This document shows positions 23,297-31,795 of a stretch of 64,000 nucleotides of DNA, piece by piece; within the stretch, counting starts at the first letter, position 1; the number at the start of each line of letters is the position of its first letter. This DNA is from Sporosarcina sp. FSL K6-3457 (GTDB lineage Bacteria; Bacillota; Bacilli; Bacillales_A; Planococcaceae): assembly GCF_038007285.1 (NCBI RefSeq), contig NZ_JBBOWX010000001.1, positions 2,249,501-2,313,500 of the forward strand, in the 5' to 3' direction. Below the pieces are notes generated by a model. That model was not told the DNA's origin, searched no databases, and saw only the letters and a program-made list of their open reading frames with translations. Made by a program: the position numbers and the translations under genes.

Positions 23297-24031
23297 TTAC
23301 TCCTCAACCTCCTTATTCAATTCATGTGCATAAAGAAAATCTAAAATAGCACGGTTGTATTCGTATTCCATGAAATAACTTTGGATAATAACTTTTGCTT
23401 TTTCAGTTAAAGCAAGCTCACCCTCACCAATCCATGTTGCTAATCCTTCTGCGATTAAAAAACGACTTACTGAATCTAGAAAACTTAACCGACTTTGTGT
23501 ATTACCAACTTGTCTTTTGGCGGTTTCTTTCAAATCATCAAGTCCGTCCCATCTTTCAACAATTGCTAACCAATTATAAGAGTATTCCTTTTCCAACGTA
23601 GCTAATGCTTCTAAATCATGCCCTTTTAAAAAGGTGATTCGCTGATTCATGCTGCGTGCCCAGTCATCAATACGCAAAAAATCAATCGTTGCCTCTGTCG
23701 TCGCATAACTATTATAAAATTCACCGAAGAAAACGAGTGTCGAAAAGTAGAGCAAATACAAATCGGCATTTGTTGATTGGCTTTTCAAATATTTTCTTTT
23801 CATTGTTTCATTCGAGTAATGAAACGATGAGTGGCGTGTAAGGGGCACAAGGAACATTTGATCCCCCGCAACAACAGTTGTACATTCTACTTCTTTCACG
23901 AACTGTTCGATCAATCTTCGAATGTCTTCACTTGCTGTATAGTCTTCAAAAAGTTCCCCTTCCAGCACGCCATTTTTCGTCAATTCGGCATACACTGTGA
24001 AAGCCCGTAAAATGGCTTGTTCATCATACAT
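23297..24031 (-). CDS. jetB: Wadjet JetB: MksE/MukE-like (KITE) subunit
   Basis: A 244-aa soluble protein, largely helical with predicted winged-helix segments. It corresponds in position and size to the JetB (DUF6063-type) subunit of Wadjet II, which binds the kleisin JetA and bridges to the JetC heads. It overlaps jetA by eight bases (ATGTATGA) and ends one base before jetC. Family assignment rests mainly on operon context; sequence motifs alone are weak. Confidence 0.78.
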   Translation of the reverse strand: MYDEQAILRAFTVYAELTKNGVLEGELFEDYTASEDIRRLIEQFVKEVECTTVVAGDQMFLVPLTRHSSFHYSNETMKRKYLKSQSTNADLYLLYFSTLVFFGEFYNSYATTEATIDFLRIDDWARSMNQRITFLKGHDLEALATLEKEYSYNWLAIVERWDGLDDLKETAKRQVGNTQSRLSFLDSVSRFLIAEGLATWIGEGELALTEKAKVIIQSYFMEYEYNRAILDFLYAHELNKEVEE

Positions 24032-25514
24032 CTTCCACGCCTCCCTCCAATTGAAATAGCATTTCTTGTATTGAATAACGCTCAGTTACTTGTAAAATCT
24101 TTTTTTGCTCGGTGATTGTAAGTGTACGATTACCAAGCAAAGAAAATATAGACGATAAAGCATGTTCTGTTGTGGATTCTTCAAATGATTGTGAAGTATG
24201 TAAAGGTGAGCGTTGATGTAACACGAGTAAAAATTCATAAAATAATCGATGATCCAATAGGTTTGTGTCAACTACACTAGCTATAAAAGCAGAAAAGAGT
24301 AATGACGGCTGCGTTTCCAATTCTACGATTAATAGGCGCATGATTTCACCATATGCTTCGTTTTGAATTACGGCATATTTCATTTTTTGCTCTTCTTCAT
24401 CGACAACTAGAAATTCAGAAGTCTTTTGTTCTTCTTCTATTTTCCCAATCAATTGAGGTTCAAAAATTGTCAAAGGAGACCATACTTCTATTTGCTCAAG
24501 TGAACCAAACGGTGCAGCAAGTCCTTTGACACCTTCAAGTGCAGCGGGACTGTTTAATAGACGTGTTGTAATGTCTTGCTCAAAGTTAAATGAGGCGACA
24601 CCTGAAAAGTATAAGGATTCATGTGCTGCCTTTAATGCTGTGTTTTTCATTTCCATACATTGAAATAACAATGCACCATGCTCGCCATGAACACGTTCTA
24701 GCTCTTTGGCGATTTCTAATATGTAGCGGTAGGCTGTACGTTCTTCTTGTTCTATATTTTCATAATACAAATGATCTTGCGTCTCTTTAACAAAAGTCGT
24801 TAGCTCATCGAATTCCTCATTTTCCCTTTTTAAACGATCATAAATATCTTCTAGCAATTTTTGATAACGAGAAAAAGTTTCACTAGAGACGATATTTCGT
24901 TTAATTTCACGCCCTACCTTCAACATTCGCTCATTTAATCGTTCGACTTCGATAAACATTTCGTTCATTTGTCGAAGTGCACTTTTAAATTCCCCTTTCT
25001 CAAGCTGCTTTCGTAGCATTAGTTGATGAATCGATAATTGAAACTCACTGTAAAACTCTCGGGTTGCAAAAACGAGTTCGAGTCCATCTTCATCTAAGGT
25101 ATAATATTGGATGCCTTTTTGAAAATCATTATCACGTAGAAATGAAAATTGAACAGATTCCTCCACTTTGGTTTCCCAATTGTAATAGGGAACAATACAC
25201 TTTCCCCCAGATGGACGAAATTTCATAATGATCTCGCGGGCAATTTGAAGATAACTATCGTCAGAGATGGACAGTCGATCGCCTGTCATTTCTTTTAAAA
25301 AGTCTCCTAAGTCGGCCGCATTTACCTTCTGATTACGCATCAGTTTATGTTCAAAAAAGAACAATAGCGTTAGAAACCCAAAATCTTTCATCGGAATTGT
25401 TTTACCGTTGAGATCTTTTCTTTGTAGGCGATCCAGTTCAAATAACGGCTCGAATAGGGCAAGACGTCTCACACGTTCACTATAATTCAGTGTTAAAGTA
25501 TCAGAAAATTGCAT
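24024..25514 (-). CDS. jetA: Wadjet JetA: kleisin-like subunit
   Basis: A 496-aa protein. Its N-terminal domain (about 1-130, including MKDFGFLTLLFFFEHKLMRN) is helical and winged-helix-like; a central region of long amphipathic helices (about 180-290) is followed by a C-terminal domain. This is the layout of the MukF/MksF-like kleisin of Wadjet (DUF5716-type, type II), which dimerises two JetC motors. It starts at ATG 25514 (an in-frame GTG is one codon earlier) and overlaps the end of jetD by 14 bases. Confidence 0.82.
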   Translation of the reverse strand: MQFSDTLTLNYSERVRRLALFEPLFELDRLQRKDLNGKTIPMKDFGFLTLLFFFEHKLMRNQKVNAADLGDFLKEMTGDRLSISDDSYLQIAREIIMKFRPSGGKCIVPYYNWETKVEESVQFSFLRDNDFQKGIQYYTLDEDGLELVFATREFYSEFQLSIHQLMLRKQLEKGEFKSALRQMNEMFIEVERLNERMLKVGREIKRNIVSSETFSRYQKLLEDIYDRLKRENEEFDELTTFVKETQDHLYYENIEQEERTAYRYILEIAKELERVHGEHGALLFQCMEMKNTALKAAHESLYFSGVASFNFEQDITTRLLNSPAALEGVKGLAAPFGSLEQIEVWSPLTIFEPQLIGKIEEEQKTSEFLVVDEEEQKMKYAVIQNEAYGEIMRLLIVELETQPSLLFSAFIASVVDTNLLDHRLFYEFLLVLHQRSPLHTSQSFEESTTEHALSSIFSLLGNRTLTITEQKKILQVTERYSIQEMLFQLEGGVEDV

Positions 25515-26523
25515 CACTCCACACCCTCCAAATCATTTGTAACTCGCGTGTTTTCAATACTTCTTGGGGTAAATAATGATTGGTTTTAAGCATTTGTATT
25601 ATGTTCGAATGTTCATTTTCAGGGAAAAAGGATAAGAAAGAAGCGAGTGCACCGTCCAAGATTGTTTGAGTTTCTTTCCCTAGGGACGGTCGGCATTGAA
25701 GACATTTGTCGTAAAATGCACGTGCCGGTAATACATCGAATGCCTGGTGTAGTTTATACCAAATCGAGATGCCCGTCCGATCTAAATCACCAAAATAATA
25801 AAAAGTATGTACCCCGTTAACCAGCAATTGCTCATGGAAACTTTCCATCCCTTTATCAACTTTCCAACCACTTCCGTAAATCAAAGTTGTAAATCGACTG
25901 TCCTTTAGTGCAGGCAACAATCCCTGATAGGTCGTCTTATTTTCTACAATCAGATGAATGTGATGGTTTTCATTTATTCTTACCCCGTTTACAGCAAACA
26001 TCAATGGATCTCCAACGGGCATAATATTCATTTTATCCCACAGCTCTACTCGTTTTAGACACTCGGCACCGCCAGTTTCTTCAATCCACTTTTCATCACC
26101 TACAAGTTCAAAACTGCGTTCAGGGGCAGGTACCGCATAAGTTGGCAAACCGCTGTTTACAAGATATTGATGAATTTTACGCAGATAAGGGAGATCTTGT
26201 TGCATTACTTTTTCATTAAGTCGGAAATAGCGATCTAAGCGAATCTGTTTATGTAATTCCAATCGTAATTGCTGAAGTTGAACAAAATAATCTTCTTTTA
26301 GGGCTGCTTGTTGAATACGGTATGTATTCGCTAAAAATGGTGGACGTGATGTGCGACCATGTGCTTTGACCATCGTTATGACATGCGATTTTTCAAGTGA
26401 TTGTATCATGTCAACAAATTGCTCATAGGGTATGTTTGCGTTAGCCGAGAAGCTTTGTAGTTCGTCGATGGATATAGTTTTCTTTTTTAAGGTTTGTAAA
26501 TATTTTTTCAAATGCTCTATCAT
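25501..26523 (-). CDS. jetD: Wadjet JetD: toprim nuclease subunit
   Basis: A 340-aa DUF2220-type protein, the DNA-cleaving subunit of Wadjet. The N-terminal ~130 residues are an arm/winged-helix region; the C-terminal toprim domain shows the acidic triad as Glu194 (LIVENKTTY) and Asp246/Asp248 (FGDLDRTG). All catalytic acids are present. It is the first gene of the operon, behind a GGGAG ribosome site; the order jetD-A-B-C differs from the jetABCD order first described for type I. The complex is expected to recognise and cut small circular plasmids. Confidence 0.88.
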   Translation of the reverse strand: MIEHLKKYLQTLKKKTISIDELQSFSANANIPYEQFVDMIQSLEKSHVITMVKAHGRTSRPPFLANTYRIQQAALKEDYFVQLQQLRLELHKQIRLDRYFRLNEKVMQQDLPYLRKIHQYLVNSGLPTYAVPAPERSFELVGDEKWIEETGGAECLKRVELWDKMNIMPVGDPLMFAVNGVRINENHHIHLIVENKTTYQGLLPALKDSRFTTLIYGSGWKVDKGMESFHEQLLVNGVHTFYYFGDLDRTGISIWYKLHQAFDVLPARAFYDKCLQCRPSLGKETQTILDGALASFLSFFPENEHSNIIQMLKTNHYLPQEVLKTRELQMIWRVWSDAIF

Positions 26524-26708
26524 CGTTCGTCTCCCTTCTTTTAGCCGATAGGATAAACAAGATTTTTATCGTATTATGAATGATTTTATCATAATATTGA
26601 ACCAATTACTTTGTTAAGCAGGCTGTTTGAAAGATTCCACCACCAAATGATTACATATAAAATAATACTGTACACATTTGAATGGTCAGTGTATATTGTA
26701 GGTAATAG

Positions 26709-26755
26709 AACCCACCACGCCTCTTGACAATGTGGACCACGGTGGGTTATTTTTA
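26709..26755 (+). terminator. Orphan terminator 1
   Basis: AACCCACC ... GGTGGGTT followed by TATTTTT on the plus strand. No plus-strand gene precedes it within 15 kb; jetD runs the other way. Confidence 0.7.
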
Positions 26756-26764
26756 TGTCATAAA

Positions 26765-26808
26765 AATAAAGGACCATTGCTACTCATACTAGCAATGGTC
26801 CTTTATTG
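26765..26808. terminator. Orphan terminator 2 (perfect 18-bp stem)
   Basis: AATAAAGGACCATTGCTA and its exact complement 26790-26807, seven-base loop, T-rich on both strands. It can act in either direction and could block read-through into the Wadjet promoter region. Confidence 0.8.
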
Positions 26809-26960
26809 TTAGTTACGAATCCCCCACATTAGAGGAAGGTGCTCGTCATCCGAATAAACACGTTAATTCAATTAAACGGATTGATTTGTATGTTCCGTTA
26901 ATTGAAAATTAGAAGAGGATCAGACCTATCCAGTTCCCTTAAGTATTTGTTATCAATTTC

Positions 26961-27017
26961 ATATCACTCGCCCAGAAGCGTTCTCGGCATCGTCTAACGT
27001 ACTAATTATTAACTCTT
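26961..27017 (-). pseudogene. Relic fragment of a second ileS
   Basis: About 57 bases closely match the intact ileS around 15770-15829 (the region encoding [17 protein letters not shown]), in the same orientation, with shared blocks TCACTCGCCCA, CGTCTAACGTAC and AATTA. The fragment carries single-base indels and a stop, so it is dead. The rest of the 675-base gap 26524-27198 holds two orphan terminators and the SatD promoter. Confidence 0.65.
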
Positions 27018-27064
27018 AAGCACTTGACGTTCCTATGTCACCTTTAGCTCAATGAGCGTCGCCT

Positions 27065-27146
27065 AATTTCGTCTATACAGTAGAATTTTAAGTAAGTTTG
27101 ACTGAATAGACGAAATGGTGTTATATTCGTTTGAATAGACGAATTA
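27065..27146 (+). promoter_or_regulatory. satD promoter with three operator-like half-sites
   Basis: TTGACT (27098-27103), a 17-base spacer and TTATAT (27121-27126) form a promoter. ATTTCGTCTATACAG at 27065-27079 is the inverse of CTGAATAGACGAAAT at 27102-27116, with one mismatch; a third copy, TTGAATAGACGAATT, begins at 27131. One copy fills the spacer and one lies just downstream of the -10, so binding should repress. Confidence 0.7.
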
Positions 27147-27198
27147 ATATGGTGATTTAACCAGCCATTCACTACAAATCAGTTGAGAGGAGATTTAT

Positions 27199-27984
27199 AT
27201 GACTTACCCAGTTTCTGTTTTTATTATGGACGTAAGCAATTCTTCCAAAGGAGACATTGGCGGTGAATTAAGTAAGTATCTTCAGCAGTTAGAAGAAAGG
27301 ATAGCTATCTGGACGAGGGATATCACAACGACTCAAGTCATCCATCGTTCTGGTGATGAGATCGTGGTCGTCAGTAGTGGCTATGCAACAGCTTACACAC
27401 TTGCCTTTTACATTAGTCAACTATGGGCATTCAAAGATCATAAACCCTATTTTGGCCTCTCTTTTGGCGACATTCAGGAAAACATCAATACTCTCGATAT
27501 TGAGACTTGGATTCATCCTTTCATGAAGCAAGCAAGACATGCTAACGACTTGCTAAAACACCAAGAGCAAAATAGGGGCCAGTTCAATTTTGAGTTAGCT
27601 GATTTTCTAAATGAAAACCCCTTTGAAGGGTATCACCTCTTTAGAAGCCAATTTGAGACCTTATTAAATATGATTTTAAAATTACAACAAGATCAAATAA
27701 AAGAACAAACAGCTATTCAGTCACTTGTCTGTTCTTTGCTTCTCGTCCTTGACCAACAAAATAGAATAAGTCATTATCTTAGTCGGTCTGCATCGACTAT
27801 TTCAAGCCATTTAAAAAAAGGGAATTATGACTCTATTACAAGTGCATTTCATGATGTTGTCAAAGTATTGAATTCGTTGCAGCCAGAAAGCGAACATGCT
27901 CACCAAGTCATCAACAATCAACTGCAACAGAATATCAAGCGGAGTGTGAGCGCTAATCTTCATGAGTATTTTTCAATTGATTAG
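27199..27984 (+). CDS. satD: SatD-family protein: cyclase-like palm plus C-terminal HTH
   Basis: A 261-aa cytoplasmic protein. The N-terminal half has the order of a nucleotidyl-cyclase/GGDEF palm: a first strand ending in an acidic residue (VFIMDVSNSSK, Asp11), a hairpin with SGDEIVVV (Gly52-Asp53-Glu54), then YFGLSFGDI and the helix MKQARHANDLLK, which parallels the SiGia...ADkALYrAK end of GGDEF domains. The C-terminal ~70 residues contain an HTH-like HYLSRSASTISSHLKK. It is followed after two bases by a multi-pass membrane protein gene. Making a cyclic or oligo-nucleotide signal is an inference; loss of activity and a purely regulatory role is the alternative. SatD was named in streptococcal acid tolerance, but its mechanism is unknown to me. 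Confidence 0.65.
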   Translation: MTYPVSVFIMDVSNSSKGDIGGELSKYLQQLEERIAIWTRDITTTQVIHRSGDEIVVVSSGYATAYTLAFYISQLWAFKDHKPYFGLSFGDIQENINTLDIETWIHPFMKQARHANDLLKHQEQNRGQFNFELADFLNENPFEGYHLFRSQFETLLNMILKLQQDQIKEQTAIQSLVCSLLLVLDQQNRISHYLSRSASTISSHLKKGNYDSITSAFHDVVKVLNSLQPESEHAHQVINNQLQQNIKRSVSANLHEYFSID

Positions 27985-27986
27985 AA

Positions 27987-28886
27987 ATGGAGGGAGAAAC
28001 GATGATAGTCTTATTGTTACTTCTTGCACATTTAGTAGCTGACTTTTGGCTACAAACGGATGCCATGGTAAAAAACAAGATGAAGAATTTAAAGAAGCAT
28101 ATGCTCCACCATCTAATTACAACTGGACTAGCACTCGTAATCATCTGGGGGTATTCTCATCACTTTACGAATATATTCAGCTATCTCTTACTTCCCCTAG
28201 CCTTTATAGTCGTGTCGCATCTAGTGATTGATATATTGAAAATAAAGCTGTTGGATACCATCAAAGCAAAAGATAGTAACAGTTTAAAAAAGTTATGTTT
28301 TTTCCTGGTAGACCAGTTATTACATATTACGATGTTGCTGATCACCTGTATGATTTTCTTTCATATGACCACGCCAAAGATAGTGACCCGATTACTACAA
28401 TTGCTCAGTGAGGAGAATGAAATCGGCAGTTTAGACGTGCTCAATACATTTCTTTTTATTGTCATTCTTTTTATTTTGGCTACAAGTGTGAGTGGTCACA
28501 TAATAAATTTATTGGTAGGCTCGCTGCCTTCGGAATTTGTAAATTTCGAAGGGGAATTTACGCTTACTAATCAATTAACGAAAGAAAAATCTAGTCATCC
28601 GTCTAAGATTGATAGTAATTTCACAGAGCAATACCATTACCTTACCTATTCCAATCCCCTACCTTCACGTGGAAGGTTAATTGGCTACGTAGAAAGATTA
28701 CTAGTGATTTCATTAACGATTGTAGGTGCGTATCCATCGATTGCTTTCATAATTGCGGCAAAGTCGATTGCGCGTTTTAAGCAATTAGATGATCGAAATT
28801 GGGCTGAATACTTCTTATTGGGAACTTTAGCTTCCATATTGCTCGGATTAGTGCTTGGTTTATTGGCGAAAAAAATCATCATGTAA
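27987..28886 (+). CDS. DUF3307 multi-pass membrane protein, partner of SatD
   Basis: A 299-aa integral membrane protein with about seven segments: 2-18, 36-52, 57-78, 99-122, 149-172, 230-254 and 272-296. The N-terminal LLLAHLVADFWLQTDAMVKNK is characteristic of DUF3307, with a conserved His/Asp pair in TM1 and HHLI in TM2. A soluble loop of about 50 residues lies between TM5 and TM6. The ORF starts two bases after the satD stop region, behind GGAGGGAG, so the two genes form an operon ending in a strong terminator. An effector or transporter gated by SatD is inferred. Confidence 0.8.
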   Translation: MEGETMIVLLLLLAHLVADFWLQTDAMVKNKMKNLKKHMLHHLITTGLALVIIWGYSHHFTNIFSYLLLPLAFIVVSHLVIDILKIKLLDTIKAKDSNSLKKLCFFLVDQLLHITMLLITCMIFFHMTTPKIVTRLLQLLSEENEIGSLDVLNTFLFIVILFILATSVSGHIINLLVGSLPSEFVNFEGEFTLTNQLTKEKSSHPSKIDSNFTEQYHYLTYSNPLPSRGRLIGYVERLLVISLTIVGAYPSIAFIIAAKSIARFKQLDDRNWAEYFLLGTLASILLGLVLGLLAKKIIM

Positions 28887-28899
28887 ATATCTCTTAACC

Positions 28900-28947
28900 A
28901 AAATGCGAAGTTGCTGATCGTTTCCCCAGCAACTTCGCATTTTGTTA
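28900..28947. terminator. Bidirectional terminator between the DUF3307 and permease genes
   Basis: AAAATGCGAAGTTGCT / AGCAACTTCGCATTTT, 12-base loop, T run on both strands; it serves both convergent genes. Confidence 0.9.
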
Positions 28948-28990
28948 TAGAATCAATGAATTATTCTCATAATTATTTTGCGGAAAATTG

Positions 28991-30337
28991 TCAGTTCCGA
29001 ACTCCCCGCATCTTATATATCCCAATCAGCAAAATAAACCACACAGGCGTGACGAACAACGCGATGCGTGTATCTTCTGCCAGTGCTAGCACAACTAGCA
29101 CGAATGCAAGGAAAATCAAGATCAAATAGTTGGAAAGTGGGTAAAACGGCATTTTAAATTTGCTCCTTCTAGCTAAATCCGGTCTTCTTTTACGGTATTT
29201 CAGATGGCTGATAACTGTAATACCCCAAATGAAGATGAAACACACCGTCGAGATACTTGTGATAAGCGTAAAGACGCCTTCTGGCATGACATAGTTCAGT
29301 ACAACAGCTATCAGAATGACAATCGTTGAAAAGAACAAAGCGTTAGAAGGTACTTTATTGCCTGTTAATTTAGTAAAAGGGATAGGCGCATGTTTATCTT
29401 TCGCGAGTGAATAAACCATCCGGCTAGTACTAAAAATGGCGCTGTTACATGCAGAGGCAGCGGATGTCAGGACCACAAAATTAACGATACCAGCCGCAGC
29501 TGCGATTCCGACAGCCATGAAGACGCGTACAAATGGACTTTCCGTTGGATTGATAGCATCCCACGGGTAAATACTCATAATGACAGTCAATGCGCCAATG
29601 TAGAAAATTAAAATCCGAATTGGAATATTGTTGATCGCTTTTGGAATTACTTTTTCAGGGTTTGCTGTTTCTCCAGCCGTTAATCCTACCAACTCAATAC
29701 CTGCAAAGGCGAACACAACCATCTGGAAGGACAGTATAAAGCCCGTCACTCCGTTCGGGAACATACCGCCATGGCTCCATAAATTAGAGAGGCTTGCTGT
29801 TCCTGCATCAGTCGTAAACCCTTTGAAAATCATATAACCACCAATGACAATGAGTGCTAAAATAGCAATAATTTTAATTAAGGCAAACCAAAATTCCATT
29901 TCCCCAAACAGTTTGACTGTCGCAAGGTTCATCATCAGCAACACAACGAGTGCGATAAGACCTGGCATCCACTGGGGCACGTCTGGGAACCAGAATTGCG
30001 TGTAGAGTCCAACTGCGGTTAAATCAGCCATCGCGATAGAAATCCAACAGAACCAATACGTCCACCCCGTGATAAATGCTGCCATATTGCCCATATAATC
30101 TTGTACAAAGTCTACAAACGAATTGTATTTCAAATTACTTAAGAGTAGCTCTCCGAGTGCACGCATGATTAGAAAGCAGACAATACCTGTGATCAGATAA
30201 GCAAATAAAATCGACGGCCCTGTTAAATGAATTGATTTTCCTGCGCCTAGAAATAATCCTGTTCCGATTGCTCCACCAATCGCAATCAGTTGCACGTGAC
30301 GATTTTTCAAACCTCTTGCTAATTCTTGCTTCTTCAA
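28991..30337 (-). CDS. Amino acid permease (APC superfamily, AAT type)
   Basis: A 448-aa, 12-TM proton-coupled importer. The start of TM1, QLIAIGGAIGTGLFLGAGKS, is the substrate/Na-H binding loop signature of the amino acid transporter (AAT) family, with GPSILFAYLITG and ELLL following. It is close to the D-alanine/D-serine/glycine (CycA) and asparagine (AnsP) group; the exact substrate is undetermined. Start is TTG with AGGAAG upstream. Confidence 0.9.
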   Translation of the reverse strand: MKKQELARGLKNRHVQLIAIGGAIGTGLFLGAGKSIHLTGPSILFAYLITGIVCFLIMRALGELLLSNLKYNSFVDFVQDYMGNMAAFITGWTYWFCWISIAMADLTAVGLYTQFWFPDVPQWMPGLIALVVLLMMNLATVKLFGEMEFWFALIKIIAILALIVIGGYMIFKGFTTDAGTASLSNLWSHGGMFPNGVTGFILSFQMVVFAFAGIELVGLTAGETANPEKVIPKAINNIPIRILIFYIGALTVIMSIYPWDAINPTESPFVRVFMAVGIAAAAGIVNFVVLTSAASACNSAIFSTSRMVYSLAKDKHAPIPFTKLTGNKVPSNALFFSTIVILIAVVLNYVMPEGVFTLITSISTVCFIFIWGITVISHLKYRKRRPDLARRSKFKMPFYPLSNYLILIFLAFVLVVLALAEDTRIALFVTPVWFILLIGIYKMRGVRN

Positions 30338-30438
30338 ACAACTTCCTACTCTCTGCTTACATTTTTAAATAATATTCCTTTAGAATTCTACCATACAGAC
30401 AATGAAAAAATACCTTCAATTTAAGAATATTACAATGC

Positions 30439-30470
30439 AAAAAAGAGTGGTGTTAACACTACTCTTTTTT
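30439..30470 (-). terminator. Terminator of the PspC-domain gene
   Basis: AAAAAAGAGT / ACTCTTTTTT around a GGTGTTAACACT core, ten bases after the stop on the minus strand. Confidence 0.88.
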
Positions 30471-30479
30471 AAACGCTTA

Positions 30480-30653
30480 TTAAAGTGACTCCTTAGGCAA
30501 AAATAATGCGAATATTAAATAGACAGCAATGGATCCTGGCACAAAAACAAATAGTAGCCTTACAATCAACGATGGTAAATTGAAAAAATCCGCCATTCCT
30601 CCACAAACCCCGAATAAAATCTTATCGGACGATGATTTCGTTAATTTGCTCAT
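30480..30653 (-). CDS. PspC-domain small membrane protein
   Basis: A 57-aa protein: SDKILFGVCGGMADFF (the PspC-domain KxxxGVCGGxAxYF pattern), then NLPSLIVRLLFVF and one hydrophobic segment VPGSIAVYLIFALFLP. PspC proteins sense or respond to membrane stress at the cytoplasmic membrane; small stand-alone versions are common in Firmicutes. A GAGGTG ribosome site precedes the ATG. It is monocistronic. Confidence 0.88.
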   Translation of the reverse strand: MSKLTKSSSDKILFGVCGGMADFFNLPSLIVRLLFVFVPGSIAVYLIFALFLPKESL

Positions 30654-30851
30654 TGGGACACCTCATCTCTGCTATGGACTAGCTATTATTTTATTGTAAA
30701 ATGAAGGAACTATATTGCCTTCATTGAAAAAAGGACTATGTTAGAATCTTATCATATCCTCTACAAAAAAACGCTTACAATTGTAAGGGAATTTATTTCA
30801 CGTCAAAAAGAGCAGTTCGAAAAACTACTCACTAATGGTTACGGCAACTCA

Positions 30852-31553
30852 TTATTTTACTTCTACAACAAATGTAAACGAAACTCTACCATTCTCCCAT
30901 TTCGCTACGACTTCGTAGATTGTATTGCCGCTAGTAGCAGGCAGTGAGATATGGCCTTCTTCTACAGTGACAGCCTGTTGTTCAATATCCGTATCCCAGA
31001 TAAAAACACTCAGGATAGGGTTTTGCTCAATCACAATGATGGCCTCGCTATTGGCTTCAACGATAATGGGCTCCAAATTTTCCGCAATTTGCGTTGGACT
31101 AGCAGCATCTGTCATAATGGATTGATTTTTTCTTGTCCACTTAAAGCCGCCTTTTGCCATTTTATAACGAGTGCCATTTATCTCAACAAATCCAGTTAGA
31201 TTAGGCGGAAACGCATGATTATTATAATCGAACGCATCGGATGATAGTTCCTCCACCTTTAATATTTCAATATTTCGTGCTGTTGCTTGAGCGGGATAGG
31301 ATTCTTTGATGCCGCCATCTATCCATACAACAACCTCCTGATTCACTTCATATTTTGTGATGTCATAAAAACTAGGTAAAGTCAGCCAAATAAGCCCATC
31401 GTCTGAATCATCCACCAACACACGGTTTCCAGTCACATCGACTTCAGTAATGACCCCTCGTCGATCAACTTGCCCTTTAACCGCACTATCCTTTGCATCA
31501 CACCCCACTAAGGTCAAACAGACAATTAACAGGAAAACTAGGTATCGCTTCAT
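30852..31553 (-). CDS. Lipoprotein with DUF3221-like N-terminal domain
   Basis: A 233-aa exported protein. A signal peptide with lipobox LVGC (Cys18) predicts lipidation. Residues about 30-105 (GVITEVD, NRVLVDD, EVVVWIDGGIKESYPAQA) have the beta-rich DUF3221 pattern; the C-terminal ~110 residues contain a further beta-rich region (FVEINGTRYKMAKGGFKW) with no family I can name. Anchored outside the cell membrane; function unknown. Confidence 0.75.
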   Translation of the reverse strand: MKRYLVFLLIVCLTLVGCDAKDSAVKGQVDRRGVITEVDVTGNRVLVDDSDDGLIWLTLPSFYDITKYEVNQEVVVWIDGGIKESYPAQATARNIEILKVEELSSDAFDYNNHAFPPNLTGFVEINGTRYKMAKGGFKWTRKNQSIMTDAASPTQIAENLEPIIVEANSEAIIVIEQNPILSVFIWDTDIEQQAVTVEEGHISLPATSGNTIYEVVAKWENGRVSFTFVVEVK

Positions 31554-31736
31554 AAGAGATATTCCCCCCTTTAGCTGATTTGACGGGTAGACCTGATAAA
31601 GGTTACGTAATTATTAATTACTCCCTATACGTTTCACATACGAAAACAACCATTCAGCCACCTACTTATATCAGAATTTCAGATTTCAGGTTAACGGTGA
31701 GTTTGATGTGAATGGTAAAAATATATAGACAACGCC

Positions 31737-31769
31737 AAAAGTGCTCAACCTATTAGTGGCTTGAGCACC
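31737..31769 (-). terminator. Terminator of the HEAT-repeat gene
   Basis: GTGCTCAA / TTGAGCAC with a 12-base loop, followed on the minus strand by CTTTT. Confidence 0.8.
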
Positions 31770-31795
31770 TATGTCTGCCGCATAATGATAATCAT

